A stretch of DNA of 64,000 nt from Topomyia yanbarensis. Lineage: Eukaryota > Arthropoda > Insecta > Diptera > Culicidae. Under the pieces are notes generated by a model, which searched no databases, was not told the origin of the DNA, and saw only the letters and a list, made by a program, of their open reading frames with translations. Positions 23,159 through 35,640 of the stretch are shown piece by piece (the stretch's first letter is position 1; each line of letters starts with the position of its first letter). The translations under genes were made by a program, and so were the position numbers. The stretch is taken from the NCBI RefSeq assembly GCF_030247195.1, contig NC_080671.1, forward strand, positions 8,013,343 through 8,077,342, written 5' to 3'.

Positions 23159-23561
23159 AATTCGCTTCACGGCTCCGTTAAGCTGCCGCTATGAGCCGTG
23201 TCAAATAAACGAGTTATATAAAAAAAAGCTGAGCGTTTCGTTTTGCAAAACGACTTAAAACACGTGGTTGAAACTCACAACGTAGGAATTAACATTCCCT
23301 AATTCCAACGTTGTGAGTTTCAACCACGTGTTTTAAGTCGTTTTGCAAAACGAAACGCTCAGCTTTTTTTTATATAACTCGTTTATTTGACACGGCTCAT
23401 AGCGGCAGCTTAACGGAGCCGTGAAGCGAATTTTCAAAACAAGTGGATTTTATTAGTAACCAAAGCAACCCTGTTTGAATAGCTACACCGTTATACAAGT
23501 GTAAACTAGACTTACCACCCACCGCTCGCGTATGGCAGATACAGCTATTCAAGCAGGGTTG
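23030..23561. repeat. 532-bp perfect palindrome with 24-nt spacer
   Basis: Bases 23030-23283 (254 bp) are, as far as I can read, an exact reverse complement of 23308-23561, with spacer 23284-23307. The arms contain no recognised coding sequence. No TSD is evident: the left edge lies inside the 52-bp inverted repeat and the right edge abuts a LINE ORF1 fragment. Perfect identity implies a very recent inverted duplication, ongoing gene conversion, or an assembly artefact. Confidence 0.85.
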
Positions 23562-23565
23562 TAAG

Positions 23566-23700
23566 GCTACATTACATATCACCTCGTACCCCTCCTGAGC
23601 CAATTGCAAAATGTATGTCGCAATACGGAGAAGTAGAATCCGTTACACCTGATACTTGGAGAAACTTCTTCCCGGGTACTCCTAACGGCGTTTTTGGGAA
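23566..23700 (+). pseudogene. LINE ORF1 fragment (RRM-like region)
   Basis: The plus strand reads YISPRTPPEPIAKCMSQYGE then VESVTPDTWRNFFPGTPNGV. The same protein region is encoded on the minus strand at about 63060-62870 (there SPHTTNKFIATIMSEY and FFNGVRVVRMRVTKPIPSYL). I read both as the RNA-binding ORF1 of one LINE family. This copy is a fragment cut off on the left by the palindrome edge and lost to decay on the right. Confidence 0.55.
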
Positions 23701-23789
23701 ACCATCCTAAAACTGCTGAGCTTCCATTGAGTTTTCAGCACACCACTGAATTTTGTATTACCCCCCCCCCCCTTACCTGTATGTTAAAC
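23701..23789. other. poly(C) tract and flanks
   Basis: Includes a C run near 23761-23772. Confidence 0.5.
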
Positions 23790-24420
23790 TACTCCGAAGT
23801 ATACAGCTCTCCTTTGAAACTCACAGAGCTTCCCTGAAATTCACTGAAATTTTTTGCGCTTGCTTGCAAGTCGCTGAACTTTCCACAATGTGCAGATCTT
23901 CTTCGAAGTTTACAATACTTATCTGTGTTCACAGAATATTTCTAAATCTAACATAGTTTCCTCCAAGGTATCAATATATCCCTGAAATTCAACACGTTTG
24001 TTTTCGATTCTAGGCTTTTAGGCCTTACCAATACTTTCCAGTAGTTAACGGTTTCACAGAAACCGAATTTACTTGATATTCGCTTAATGCTGAAGGTCAT
24101 TCTGCTTCTCTCAAGATTACATAATTTCCCTGAAGTTGTGAATGCCGCCCTGACGTTCATAGTTTTCCCGAATCACCTGCAAAACTTCACAGAGCTTTCC
24201 TCCGTTAGTTCTATGTAATGTTTGGTTTGAATAATTTCGCTAAAATCTTTCTAGTTTCTCCCTGTAGTTCGTGTAGAATCGGAAAGCATAGCAAACTATT
24301 CAAAATTTAATAAATCTCTCTTGACATTTATAACTTTCCTGAAGGTAGAACTCAACAGGAATTCATTAAATTTTACAAATATATTTAAATCTCACCTACA
24401 ATTCATTGTAGTTCGAAGCT
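23790..24420. repeat. degenerate minisatellite, period 19-20 bp, block 2
   Basis: Units such as TTTGAAACTCACAGAGCTT, ACAATGTGCAGATCTTCTT and CGAAGTTTACAATACTTAT repeat the pattern of 21350-21880. Together with block 1 it appears to be one array split by about 1.9 kb. Confidence 0.55.
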
Positions 24421-25180
<760 letters not shown>

Positions 25181-25255
25181 CTATCACTACTACTACACTA
25201 CACTCCTAACACACACTACTACACTCTGAATAACCCCACACACCCCCACTGTTCA

Positions 25256-28200
25256 GTTCCTGAAGTGAGACCTCTTCTAGAAACCTAACCCTGCAGTATG
25301 AGTGGAGCACGCAACGAACTGTTCCGTAACACCTAAGCTAGTTGGTTCATTACGCGATACCTATCTGTCCTGTACTACAGTGAAGTCTCACTATCTCGTA
25401 TGAATCTAATTCTAAAATTGGCGTAAAAACTTCTTTGCCCAAGGAACACGGAAATAATGCATTTTATTTGAATATAAATCAGTAACAGTCACAAAACATT
25501 GGAATTCAAAATAAAAACTGCACCTACTTTGATTATGTTTACGCTGCGAAAGAGCGAACAAAAAACGCGCATACATTGCAACATAGCAATGGAGGCGATT
25601 TTAGTAGGTACTATTCGCGTTTTCCGCTCTGCTGCTGTATCGCAATGCCGCTCTCATTGTGTACGGGCCTTAAAGTCGATTCCAGTTGGATCGAAGCCAA
25701 TGAATTGGTGCTGTGCCAACCAAGATTTCGCTTGACGATATGATGGTGTGTTAGAAGAAAATATAAATTCCGTAGCCTGTCAAGTGCCATTTGAAGCAAA
25801 CGTGACGAAATGAAAACTGACAACAACGATTATTGTTAGCAAGTAAAGCGCTGTGGGTAAATGATTTGTCCCCAGTTTACCCTTTTCCAACCGGTAACAG
25901 GAGATTCCTTAGCGAAACCGGAAATAGATGTTGGATCGGAAGGAACATAAAAAATCAGGACTGAATTGGATTTCGGTTTGTCAATTAAACGGCTATCACT
26001 TTTCCTCATTCAATTTGATCTTACAATAACCAATATAATTGATCCTTTCTATTCACGTCTATCATGTCACTGTGAAAACGAGGAAAAGGATTGAGAACGC
26101 CAATCTCCCTCTAGCAAAAATAAACAGAACACAGATTAAGCTTTCAAAAACCATATGGGGTAGTGCCAGCGTATTGATGATACTCGCCAATCCATCAGTG
26201 AGATGCATAGTTCCAGATCCAGCTCAACAAACCGGGCATAACTGTAATTGAGATGGAATGATGGTTTAACGTCAAAAAGTATCTCGATACTAGTGGAATT
26301 ATTGTACTAGCTTTGTGCTTTAAAAATTGGTTATGTTATTATTTCCTGAATTCTTTTTTGACTTCCTCGACCGTGAAGAAATTAAAAAAAAATTACCATC
26401 ATAAAACGATAAATTGAGCATTTCTGGCCAATTTTCCCGCCCAACAGTTAAACCAGTGTATTCAGAAAACGCAAAAACGAATAAATCTCCCCTCCTTCCT
26501 TTCCAGTGGAATAGCCGGTGATCATCAAAATTGCTGAAGTTTTTAATTCGTGACAGCTGGCATGGTACGTCATTTTCAGCTGTCGCTCAACCCCAACTTT
26601 TGTGGGTGGTTGTGGTCGGGTTGGCAGCATGGGAATAAATAATATCGTAATTGATTTCTGTTCGTCCTTATTTCGAATCCACCTGGCCCCGGGAATACCA
26701 CGCAGATCAACCGTTTGTTTGTGCGGCGGATGTCGAATAAAAAATCAACCCCGGATAAAGTAAATTGAGCTTTTTTTTGTTGCTTTCACTCTGTTTGGTG
26801 GGATTGGAAGTTGACTTTTTTGTGTTATAGTCGCGTCATTGTTTGCAGATTGGCAGAAAAGCTAATGAAAACCTAATGATAGATTTGGGGAGACAAACAA
26901 CGTGGATTCCACAGTGCCGGTTACATCGTTTGGCATTGGAGCGTATTTAAATGTAATTGGAAAACAGCGTCTGTGGTATTCGCACTGGGCCCTGTGGGAG
27001 ATTGGCTCATTATCTTATGTTCGCCAAACATTGTTGCCGTTTGAGGGCAACAATGTTTGGCGTAAATTGGTTGTGCGTTTATCTTTTTTAATTTTTTTGA
27101 TTAAAAAAATTAACATTTTCACAGTACTAGTCGCAGACTGAAATACCGTGATTCCTCGAAATATTTAAATGTATAGTTTGCTGCTAAAATAAATACTTTC
27201 TTCACTTGAGCTTGAGCTTGTGCAAAGTCAAACATCAAAATTACGGAAAAAACGGAATAGCATTTTGATGTCAACTTCAAATCAAATGTTATTTTATTTT
27301 CAGGTTATGATTACCAAATAAGATATCAAAGATTGTTCTCAATTCGCTTTGTTTATTTGTTTATTCGTGCTTTATCATCGAAAAAAGTTCCAGTTCAATG
27401 AGTTTTCAATTTATTTTCACTGATTGCACAAATATAAACTCTGTTTGATGTCATAGACATTCAATTCAGTTTGGTGATTTCTGCCCGTCTTAATAGTCAA
27501 TAAAAACTATCAGCAATAATATATGTACTGATTTTCAGAGTGAATTATTTTCCAATTTTAGTAAAACAAAGTCACTTGTCTTAGGTCACTAAGCTTTGTT
27601 TGTCGATTGCTCGATTTATCCTTTAGGGCAATCAAAACCAACGAACGTCAGGCTTAACCGTAGCTCAAATGTCTAGGTTTCGCACAAGGAAGTCACTTTG
27701 CACAACTGATCTTTTGTTTATTTGTCAAAGATATCATTGCCATCACGCCGAAATATCCTAACCCTGAATTGTGCAGCAAATTCGTCCCCGCTCCAAGCGT
27801 CACTGAGCAAATAAACAACCTAACAGTAGCCTTAAACAATTTCAATTTGATTTCAAATAAATGCCGGGCTCGAACTTTACTGTTCACGGTTGCAATCAGA
27901 TTAAAATTTATTTTTGCGAATAAATTATCGCAAAAGCATAATGCTTTGGCACAAAAATTGTTCCTGTTGTAAGAAAATCAGTATTTTGTGGAAGGTTAAA
28001 CTAGGACTTCTGAAGTATATAAAAGAGTGTGCCTGAACAAACAGATTTTATGATGCTTCAGTTACGTTATGGCCAGATCTATTCCGCTGCGATAACAGCA
28101 AGGCTTTGCTGTAACGTTAGAATCACAATTAGGTCCAGTTCATCCCAAAAGAGATGAATTCATGAAATTGTCCCCACTTCCGTGCAATTGGACGATAATG

Positions 28201-28309
28201 AAGCGAAAACTGAAGAAGAAGTGGCTTTAGTCGTATGAAGAACTGGTGGAAACAAATTGCCCTAGACCCTGACTCAAGAAGGTTTGCGCCAGGATGCAAC
28301 TGATGCTAA
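25256..28309. other. long anonymous interval
   Basis: No gene supported. A perfect short hairpin sits at 27022-27062. TATATAAAAG near 28015 is followed by an initiator-like TCAGTT, but about 42 nt away, too far for a standard promoter. Confidence 0.4.
27022..27062. repeat. perfect 17-bp stem-loop
   Basis: CGCCAAACATTGTTGCC (27022-27038) pairs exactly with GGCAACAATGTTTGGCG (27046-27062) around a 7-nt loop. No flanking duplication or terminator context is seen. Confidence 0.7.
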
Positions 28310-28420
28310 AACAATCAACCCCATGTCTCAGTAGATCCGCGCATTTCAAACTCGAATCGAAGATGACCCCACAGATTTTCACCCGATTAGTTGGTACATA
28401 TACTCTGTCTCCTTCATAAA
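28310..28420. repeat. dispersed repeat, copy 2
   Basis: Second copy of the sequence at 970-1085, same orientation, about 80 per cent alike by eye. Confidence 0.5.
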
Positions 28421-28765
28421 GTGCCCATAATATCCGCATAGTCACGGTCTACTTTCATCCCCACTTCATGGTGTTTTGATAGTGTTTTAAATGGGACCAA
28501 ACCATGAAAACACCATCACCATGGTCCGATAGATCCTACATGAAAACCATATTTTAGTGTATTTATGAGTTATTGAGATCATGTCATGTGTTTTAATAGT
28601 TGTGAAATTTGGCACAGACCATATTTATGGCGTTTGAAAGGAGTTGTATAATGTCTGAGCCCATGAGAATTTACCTGCACTATTCCCTATCATCCAAAGC
28701 GTATCAAGACGAATTTTCTGTTACGACTAATATCATTCCGCCAGAACTCGAGAAATACACAATAA
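28421..28765. other. anonymous sequence
   Basis: A plus-strand open frame from about 28609 reads protein-like (EPMRIYLHYSLSSKAYQDEF) and runs into the open segment at 28766 in another frame, so the two may be parts of one relic. Confidence 0.3.
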
Positions 28766-28993
28766 ATTCAAACAATTTTTGTCTTTGGCCCGGAAGAAGA
28801 TCACGAAGAACCAGGTGGCGGAGTATGGGTATACCTTGAACAAAGTCGATTTTGCTTCGACGTCCATCTCACCTTGAAGCGAACCATTGTCAGGGGAAGT
28901 CATTTTGACACGGGGCTATTTCCCAATGCACTACTTATCTTTTATACCGGCTTCAGGTTGTTCACAAGATGTGAAACACTGCCACTGTTCTGA
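28766..28993 (+). pseudogene. unidentified coding-like open segment
   Basis: Seventy-five codons without a stop and without an ATG start, from just after a TAA at 28763 to TGA at 28991. The composition is protein-like rather than low-complexity, with stretches such as EEDHEEPGGGVWVYLEQSRF and GSHFDTGLFPNALLIFYTGF. A plus-strand segment just upstream in another frame also reads protein-like, which suggests one frameshifted relic from about 28640. I do not recognise the family. It could be part of a mobile element or a lost gene. Confidence 0.35.
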
Positions 28994-29213
28994 TGGTCAA
29001 ATAACGGTTAACACAAACACAAAAATTGAATTTAATTCCTCGAAGGGGCGGAGATAACCTTGAAAGTGAATAAGCTAGCTTTGCTTAACAGCGCTTCACT
29101 GAACGGATTGAAAAAACGTCTACACGCTCTGAGAGTCACTGTGCGAATGAGTAGTCACTCAGTTATCCGAAATTGTTCCGGATCAAATACAGATACTGTT
29201 AAATAGATGTTAA
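28994..29213. other. anonymous flank of the LINE
   Basis: Nothing recognised. Confidence 0.3.
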
Positions 29214-29879
29214 TTGAAGAAAGAAACTAACTGCTTCAAATATTTCAAAGAAACTAACTGCTTCAAATATTTAGGACTTCACTTAGACCCCACACTCTCC
29301 TGGATTGAGCATATAACATCTATAGAGAGAAAAGTTGCATCGTTATGTGGGGCTATGCGTAAAGTATGCTCTTTTGTTCCCCAGCATGTACTTCTAAAAT
29401 TTTATTATGCGCACATCCACTCATTGCTGAACTACCTTGTATCTGTGTGGGGCCGTGCCAGTATTTCGAATCTGAAAAAGCTACAAACGCTTCAAAACAG
29501 ATGTCTTAAAATTATTTATAAAAAACCATTTATGTACCCTACTATTTTGTTATACAATAATAATACCCATAACATTTTACCTTTGCTTGGGTTGACTAAC
29601 TACCAAACAATAATGTACATCCACAATGCTTTGCATAATACTATTGCTCATAATAATCTAGAATTTACGACAGGAATTCGAGCTCACAGCACCAGACAAG
29701 CCAATCATTTATTATACTCCAGAGTATCCACGAACCTTGGTCAAAGACGCATTTCTTTCATCGGACCTAAGCTATTCAACCAGCTTCCTACGGATTTAAA
29801 GCAAATAACATGTCGCACTCGTTTCCAAGCAAAATTGAAACTAATTTTAAAAAATAAAATAGGAGAATTTTTAATATAA
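29214..29879 (+). CDS. LINE reverse transcriptase, C-terminal part
   Basis: An open frame of 221 codons ending in TAA at 29877-29879. After a short duplicated leader it reads YLGLHLDPTLSWIEHI, then VCSFVPQHVLLKFYYAHIHS, LQNRCLKIIYKKPF, LLGLTNYQTIMYIHNALHN and FIGPKLFNQLPTDLK. This is the thumb and connection region downstream of the polymerase motifs in Jockey/CR1-type LINEs without RNase H. The catalytic half is absent, so this is a 5'-truncated insertion and the leading codon is not a true start. The frame is intact, which argues for a fairly recent insertion. A 26-bp tandem duplication marks the 5' junction. Confidence 0.8.
   Translation: MKKETNCFKYFKETNCFKYLGLHLDPTLSWIEHITSIERKVASLCGAMRKVCSFVPQHVLLKFYYAHIHSLLNYLVSVWGRASISNLKKLQTLQNRCLKIIYKKPFMYPTILLYNNNTHNILPLLGLTNYQTIMYIHNALHNTIAHNNLEFTTGIRAHSTRQANHLLYSRVSTNLGQRRISFIGPKLFNQLPTDLKQITCRTRFQAKLKLILKNKIGEFLI
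29221..29272 (+). repeat. 26-bp tandem duplication at the LINE 5' junction
   Basis: AAGAAACTAACTGCTTCAAA and the following bases occur twice back to back (29221-29246, 29247-29272). Such small duplications are often left at the truncated 5' end of LINE insertions. Confidence 0.7.
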
Positions 29880-30273
29880 ACTTCGTTCACCACCAATCGA
29901 GCTTATTCCTTTAGCTATAATTGGTTAACATTTTTTAAATAAAAACAATTGATAAATGCATTTTTTATAGCAATAAGTAATAAATAAATTTAAATTATTA
30001 TGAGCTTCCTGCAAAGCTACGATGGGACCCTTAAAAGGATTCTTTTCCGCTGGGTACTCGCCGTAGCTTCTTGTCAAATTTTGTGTTTTGTCGGTCTCGT
30101 ATTGTTTTTTTTTTGTTCTCAGCGTTTCCGCGATTCGTAACTTTGTTTTGTTGTGCTGACCTTTTTTTTGTACGCTGAGAACTGATGTGTCCACTACCAG
30201 GGGGCTCCGTTTGTGAGCTTTTTGGTGTGGGGGTAAGAGGCGGGCTATTAAAAAAAAAAAAAAAAAAAAAAAA
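29880..30273 (+). mobile_element. LINE 3' UTR with poly(A) tail
   Basis: A roughly 370-bp untranslated region follows the stop codon and ends in about 25 A residues (30249-30273). An oligo(A) tail is the normal end of Jockey/CR1-like insertions. I could not find a convincing TSD between the sequence after the tail and the 5' flank. The minus-strand open frame over this stretch is a shadow. Confidence 0.6.
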
Positions 30274-31561
30274 TTGGTATTATACAAAGTATTGCAATGT
30301 TGCTGTAAAATTCGAATAACAAAAATTCGTATAATTTGTGTTCAACTAGAACAAAATATTCTGAAAACCTTTAAAACTGCTAAAATTGTTTTATTTCAGT
30401 GCTTTATCAATGTACAAAAAGTTTCATCCATTTCAACACGTTGAATTATTGAACAATAAAAAAAAATGTTGCGAATTTTAGCTTAAAATAATTTTAAATA
30501 CTTGCCAACCTGTTTCACAGAAAAAACTCTTAAAACTAAATTTGCACATCCCAATATAAAGGAAAATAAAAACTCGCTTGAAATTTATTACTCTTGCTCA
30601 AACCTGAGATTTATTTGTTTTATAAAAAATAGACACTTTGCGAAGCTTCGTAATAACTAGGTAAAGTCATATTTAGGTTTTTTTGTAATTTTTGTACCAA
30701 AAAAACCGAACAATATACTCAAAAAGTATAACAAATTAGTATTTTATAAGTTTAGAGTAAAAATCATTGCAAATTGAAATGATTCGGTTGACTATTCTGG
30801 TTTAATAAGCGATCTACGACAAAAGTTTCGAGTGATCAAAGTCACCCCGGTTTACGGTAGCTATAACTTCTGATTTAGGCAAGATTCGCTCGCAAAAGTA
30901 AGTAGTGCTAATAACTGAGACTAATCCCGAGGACCGTAGCTTGGTCTTCTAGCGCCTTTGGCGGAGTCTCTTTTTAGGTTCGATTTTCGGGTAACAATTT
31001 AGTGTGTTCCTTGAAATAACACACTTATTCATACTTATTTTATAATTTACTATTTATCTATTCGCATGCTATAACCTGGAGGGCCATTTCCATGGAGAAA
31101 ACAATAAATAATTATATTGTAGATAGGGTAGACGAGCCCTTATTCATCTCATTAGTCAGGATGTTACACTATTTCGTTAATAACTCGACTTAGAGTGACT
31201 GGAGGTATAATTATGTTTGCTTCATTCCTCAAAAGTAGTACAGTTAGACTTTTTACCTGGGAAATGCTCGCGTTTGAGCGAAGCGAAAAGTCGAGTACAA
31301 CGTGCCCTTATTCATCCTACCATTTGAGCTAATGCGTTGAATACAGATAGCAGATACTGTTCTAACTAATGTGTTCAAATGGGTGGGATGAATAGAGGAG
31401 CTAAGCTGAATTAGGGGGCAGTGACCCTACTGTAAGTATAAGTGTAAAAGAATTTTTCATATGAAGTAAATGGTTTGTCTGCGGGTCGTAGAGAGACTCC
31501 CTTACACCAGGGTCCTGGTGAGGCGGAGGAACCTCGTAGCATGTTGTGTGTTGAAAAACTC
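30274..31561. other. nothing recognised
   Basis: AT-rich, no gene. The minus-strand frame ending near 31401 crosses the MITE boundary and is not a gene. Confidence 0.35.
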
Positions 31562-31569
31562 CCCCATAC

Positions 31570-31826
31570 CAGGGATGCCACATTGAAATCTGTGTTTCGA
31601 TCAAAAAAATCTCTTTACCATCTGTGATGACTAAAAAAGGAAAAAAATCTGTGGAAATCTGTGATAAATTTCCAAAAAATCTGTGAAAAATCACAATATT
31701 TTCAAAAATCTGTGAAATTTTCATCGAAATGCCAAAAATCTGTCATATGTGAAAAAGAATCTGTGATCAAAAATTATGAAAAAAATCGGTGACATTACAG
31801 AAAAATCTGTGAGTATGGTAACCCTG
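31570..31826. mobile_element. 257-bp hAT-like MITE with internal tandem motif
   Basis: Ends CAGGGATGCCACA and, reverse-complemented, CAGGGTTACCATA, flanked by exact 8-bp duplications CCCCATAC (31562-31569 and 31827-31834). The interior is made almost wholly of variants of AAAAATCTGTGAA, about ten copies. There is no coding capacity. Terminal CAGGG with an 8-bp TSD is typical of hAT MITEs. Confidence 0.85.
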
Positions 31827-31834
31827 CCCCATAC

Positions 31835-32884
31835 TCCAAGGGACAGGACGTACGTTCATTGTAATCAGGATTGGTTTATGGGCAAAAATGAGCTTAACGC
31901 CTTACAAGGATTTCTAGAAGTTTGAAACTTTCAGAAAGAACAATGAGACGTACTGCTGGATTGGATCATTGCCATATAGTTCAATACATGGTTTAGAGGA
32001 ACTTAATTGGATAGAGCTAAAAGTATTCATATTTGCGAATTGACCAAAAAATGTCTAGACGTTGACTAATCCCCAGACGTGTACTTTTAATAATAATTGT
32101 AAGCACATATTCACATAGAACGCAGACAAGCTTTCTGCAGCTCAGAAAATTTTTCCTCGCAACTTTCGCACTAACTTCAGCAGCAATCAACATAATTTTG
32201 CTTGTTTATCTCCACTGAGCTGTCGTGTTTCTAGTCGACTGAGCTGGTTCCGAACACGATAGTACCGATTATAACTCGAGGAACTTTTCTACGATTAACT
32301 TCGCATCCCGCAATTTATTCCATGTTTTAATCACTGTTGTTACGGTCATAGTTACTGATTTCCATTCCCTAGTGAATAGCGCATTTTAGGATACTTTGCT
32401 TGTCCGCCCCCGCACCAAACAACTAGGACCGGGGTAGGGGTTTGAAAGTAATTTCCATGCAAATGAATTAAATCTCAACTTTTTTGGCTCGAAAACATTC
32501 GGACGCGTTATGGTTCAAGTGAATAGAATTTCAAAAGTGTGTGTGTGTAGGAAAAACTGTGCTGCCCTCTCGTGTGCATGGCAACATCCCATCCTAGATG
32601 CTAAATAGGGAGCTGATGTGTTCCATAAAGTTTATCACAAATTCTACCGTGTGATTCGATTGATTGCATTTGTGTGCATGTAAATCATAAAAGTTAAATT
32701 GGATTAGAGGTGTGGAAAGTAATGCCGAGATTAGTTGAACTGTTGAACTATCCACTGCCAGTAGTTCCAATTTGCAAACAGGTGAATTTTATTTGAATAA
32801 TGCTTTTCGGAAAGTGATCTGCTTTGTTCCCATGGCAGTGGCGTTGCCAGAAACATGAGAATTGGATAGGTATGAACAAAACCT
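31835..32884. other. nothing recognised
   Basis: No open frame or repeat of note; a GT run lies near 32540. Confidence 0.35.
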
Positions 32885-33280
32885 TGGTTTATGGGAATGG
32901 ATGTAAGTCAGGATTTCATTCGTGTGATGTCACAGCTCACGTCCATTCACTACACGTTAGACGCTATCTCTGACGTACTGGGCTCGCGAATAGTGGTAAC
33001 TGCACTTGTGGCGACGGTTATCACGATATCGAATATATTGTCTGGGCATGCGCCGAGTATTGTTCTGCCAGATTTTAATTATTGGATGCCCTTCGTGCCC
33101 GAGAAAAAACCCTAAATGTCTCGGGTCGGGACGTACTGACAAACTGCGATCTCCTCTACATGTTACTCGTATACACCTTTGCAAAAACCACCAATATACA
33201 GATTTAAGTGCCTCTTTCATTATTTTTTGTCATTCTCAGAAGTGACATTTTCCGTCTGTGCCATACTCCATCGAAGGAAA
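32885..33280 (+). pseudogene. I-like LINE C-terminal relic
   Basis: Translation in shifting frames follows that of the minus-strand element at 41811-42190: GMDVSQDFIRVMSQL, HYTLDA, then GDGYHDIEYIVWACAEYC-like residues and a tail FAKTTNIQI. The Cys-Cys-His-Cys cluster at the end of ORF2 is recognisable but frameshifted. This is a truncated, dead 3' fragment of the same family. Confidence 0.65.
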
Positions 33281-34985
33281 AAAATCAAAACATAGTTCTG
33301 GATTGAATCAGCTATTGTTTTGTTCCTGTTCTCTGTGTTTAGATCCTGTGTCATCCAAGCGAATTGATCTTTTCATTTGTAAGTCGGAACACACCAACCA
33401 GTCCTTACCAACGAGAATAGGTCGTGCCAGTCGAAAGTCACAGACCTAGGCTCAAACCGCCTATTTCCATAACAATAAGTGTGCCGGTTCTTTGATCTTT
33501 GATATCCGATACGGAATATTGTTTGATGATGTAAAACCCTAAAAAACATCAAACCTGTTTGTCCCATTGTTCAAATTATACGCATAGCTGTTTCACTAAT
33601 AAAAAAAACCGAACCAGGAAATATTAACTTTGTGGAAAGAAATAGTTTTATTAACTAAGATATGGATACGATATTATTAACTACAATAGTGAGATCGATC
33701 CAGCAAAACTATTCATCACTGTCGTCGCTTCCAAAAACTTAAAACATGGCGCGCTCATCCATTTCCGATTTTAGTAAATCTTGAAATCGTCCGCTTAACC
33801 AGAAAGCTCTCAGCGCACACTTTCGTAAACAAAATGAATAGACAACATCATTTGTGTGTATGGTGGCTGAAATTTTTCGATTGCTATCAGGTTTTCCCAC
33901 TGAGCATTTTTCGTAGAATCTTCCGAAAATTGAATTTTTCTGATGAAAAACTAAACTGGAAACGTTTAATATGAACGAAATTTTAGACGGTGAAACTTCA
34001 TTTGATCCACCGTTTCTCTTTTGATCGCTAATTTAATTTTCATCTTCAATCGCCTTTTTCTTAGTTGTCAGTTTTGGAACATAGGCGTAGAATGGCAGTG
34101 AACTACCAACGCTCTATATTTAATAAATCAAAGAATAATTTCGACATCGTGCTTTTAAGAAGATTTATTGTTAAATTTCGTTGACAGAATACATTTGTAT
34201 TCATAATGAGTTTATCTGGAAGATCGATCCTATGCTTGGAAGTTGGATTAGACAAGTATCGGACGGTTCGATTAAATACGATTTTTTGCACTGGTAAGGC
34301 ATTAGGTTTAATTTTTCTGCAAACTAACAGCGTGAGATTATTCTCAGGTTGCTTCTAATTAATTCTAAAGGAAGTTAAAAAAATTTCCCGATTTTATCAA
34401 CTTCCCCGTTTTATCAACCAAAATTTTTCGGTTGTTGATAAAAACGTGTTATTACTGTATATTAGTTACAACTCACCATGCGTACCCATGAAATAGCTCA
34501 CAAAATCATATTCATATATCCATGATAGTCCACGAGTATTTGTATTTGCGATATTTGGAAGATATCCCTAATCATTTTCAATTTTATGCCAATCTGTATA
34601 TGGTGATAAATTTTTCACGTTAATGATTTAACAAAATTTCTATTTTTCGTGGAAAGTCATATAGTCATAGATGCCAGATTGTCCGTTGATTTGTTTTTCA
34701 CCCAAAAAAGAAAGTGTTCCAAATACCGTTGTTCAGCCCATTTAGGGATTGTGTGCCCAAACTCAATTCCGGGTTGAAGTTGTATTCATTAATGAGGAAA
34801 GCCTGGAACTGAATCATTTGAGCAAGCTCAGTTTTCCGATATCTTTACCCTTCGTCTTCTACCGCAGGAGTCAGGAAAATTTTTGGAATTTTTATTGAAT
34901 AAGTCTGCGGTATGCCGCCGGATAAGCGTAAAGTGGCTTAGCACTTTATGCTGTCGGCACCGATAAAAAATTAAATCACGGTAAG
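33281..34985. other. nothing recognised
   Basis: AT-rich sequence with only short unrelated open frames. Confidence 0.35.
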
Positions 34986-35640
34986 TTTCCACACTAAAGT
35001 TTCATCTTTCCTGTCCACAAAAAAGGTGATAAGATGAACATTGACAATAAAAGAGGAATATCTGCACTCTATGCCATTTCCAAGCTCTTTGAGTTAGTCG
35101 TGCTGGAGTCAGTGTCTTTTCACTGTAAGGAATATATTTCTAAAGACCAACACGGATTTATGCCGAAGCAATCGACGACGACGAATCTACTATCTCTAAC
35201 CTCTTTTGTGTCCGAAGGGTCGATGCGAATCAACAAACTGATGTTAAATATACTGACTTAGCTGCAGCTTTCGACAAAATCAATCACGATATCGCAATCG
35301 CTGGTTTCAGTGGATCACTCCTCCGATGGTTCCGATCCTATCTCGTTGGCCGTCAACTTAGTGTGAACATAGGTGATGCATACTCCAAACTGTTCTCCGC
35401 AAGGTCTGGTATTACGCAAGGAAGTCATCTCAGACCATTCATATTCACTTTCTATTTCAACGATGTAAACTATCAGCTAAAAGGGCCACGGTTGTCGTAT
35501 GCAGATGAACTAAAAATGTTCAACACAATTAAGAAACGAACGGACGCATTTTATTTGCAGCAGCAATTTGAAACTTTCAGCAGATGGTGTCAAAACAACC
35601 GAATGATTCTGAATCCGGCTATCACGGGACAATAACGCCC
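34986..35640 (+). pseudogene. Jockey-type LINE reverse transcriptase relic
   Basis: Reads LPVHKKGDKMNI, then ISALYAISKLFELVVLESV and YISKDQHGFMPKQSTTTNLL in one frame. After a frameshift near 35245 it reads YTDLAAAFDKINHD, LLRWFRSYLVGRQLSVNIG, GITQGSHLRPFIF and LSYADELKMF. These are the fingers and palm of a non-LTR RT, which copies element RNA at a nicked target. The catalytic motif is YADE instead of YADD, and part of the palm between FDKINHD and the Trp helix is deleted. Sequence after 35620 jumps to near the 3' end of the element, so the C-terminal half is lost. The copy is inactive. Confidence 0.8.

Noticed and set aside
28012..28060. TATATAAAAG plus TCAGTT as a promoter
   Set aside because: The spacing is about 42 nt, too long for a TATA-initiator pair, and no exon follows.
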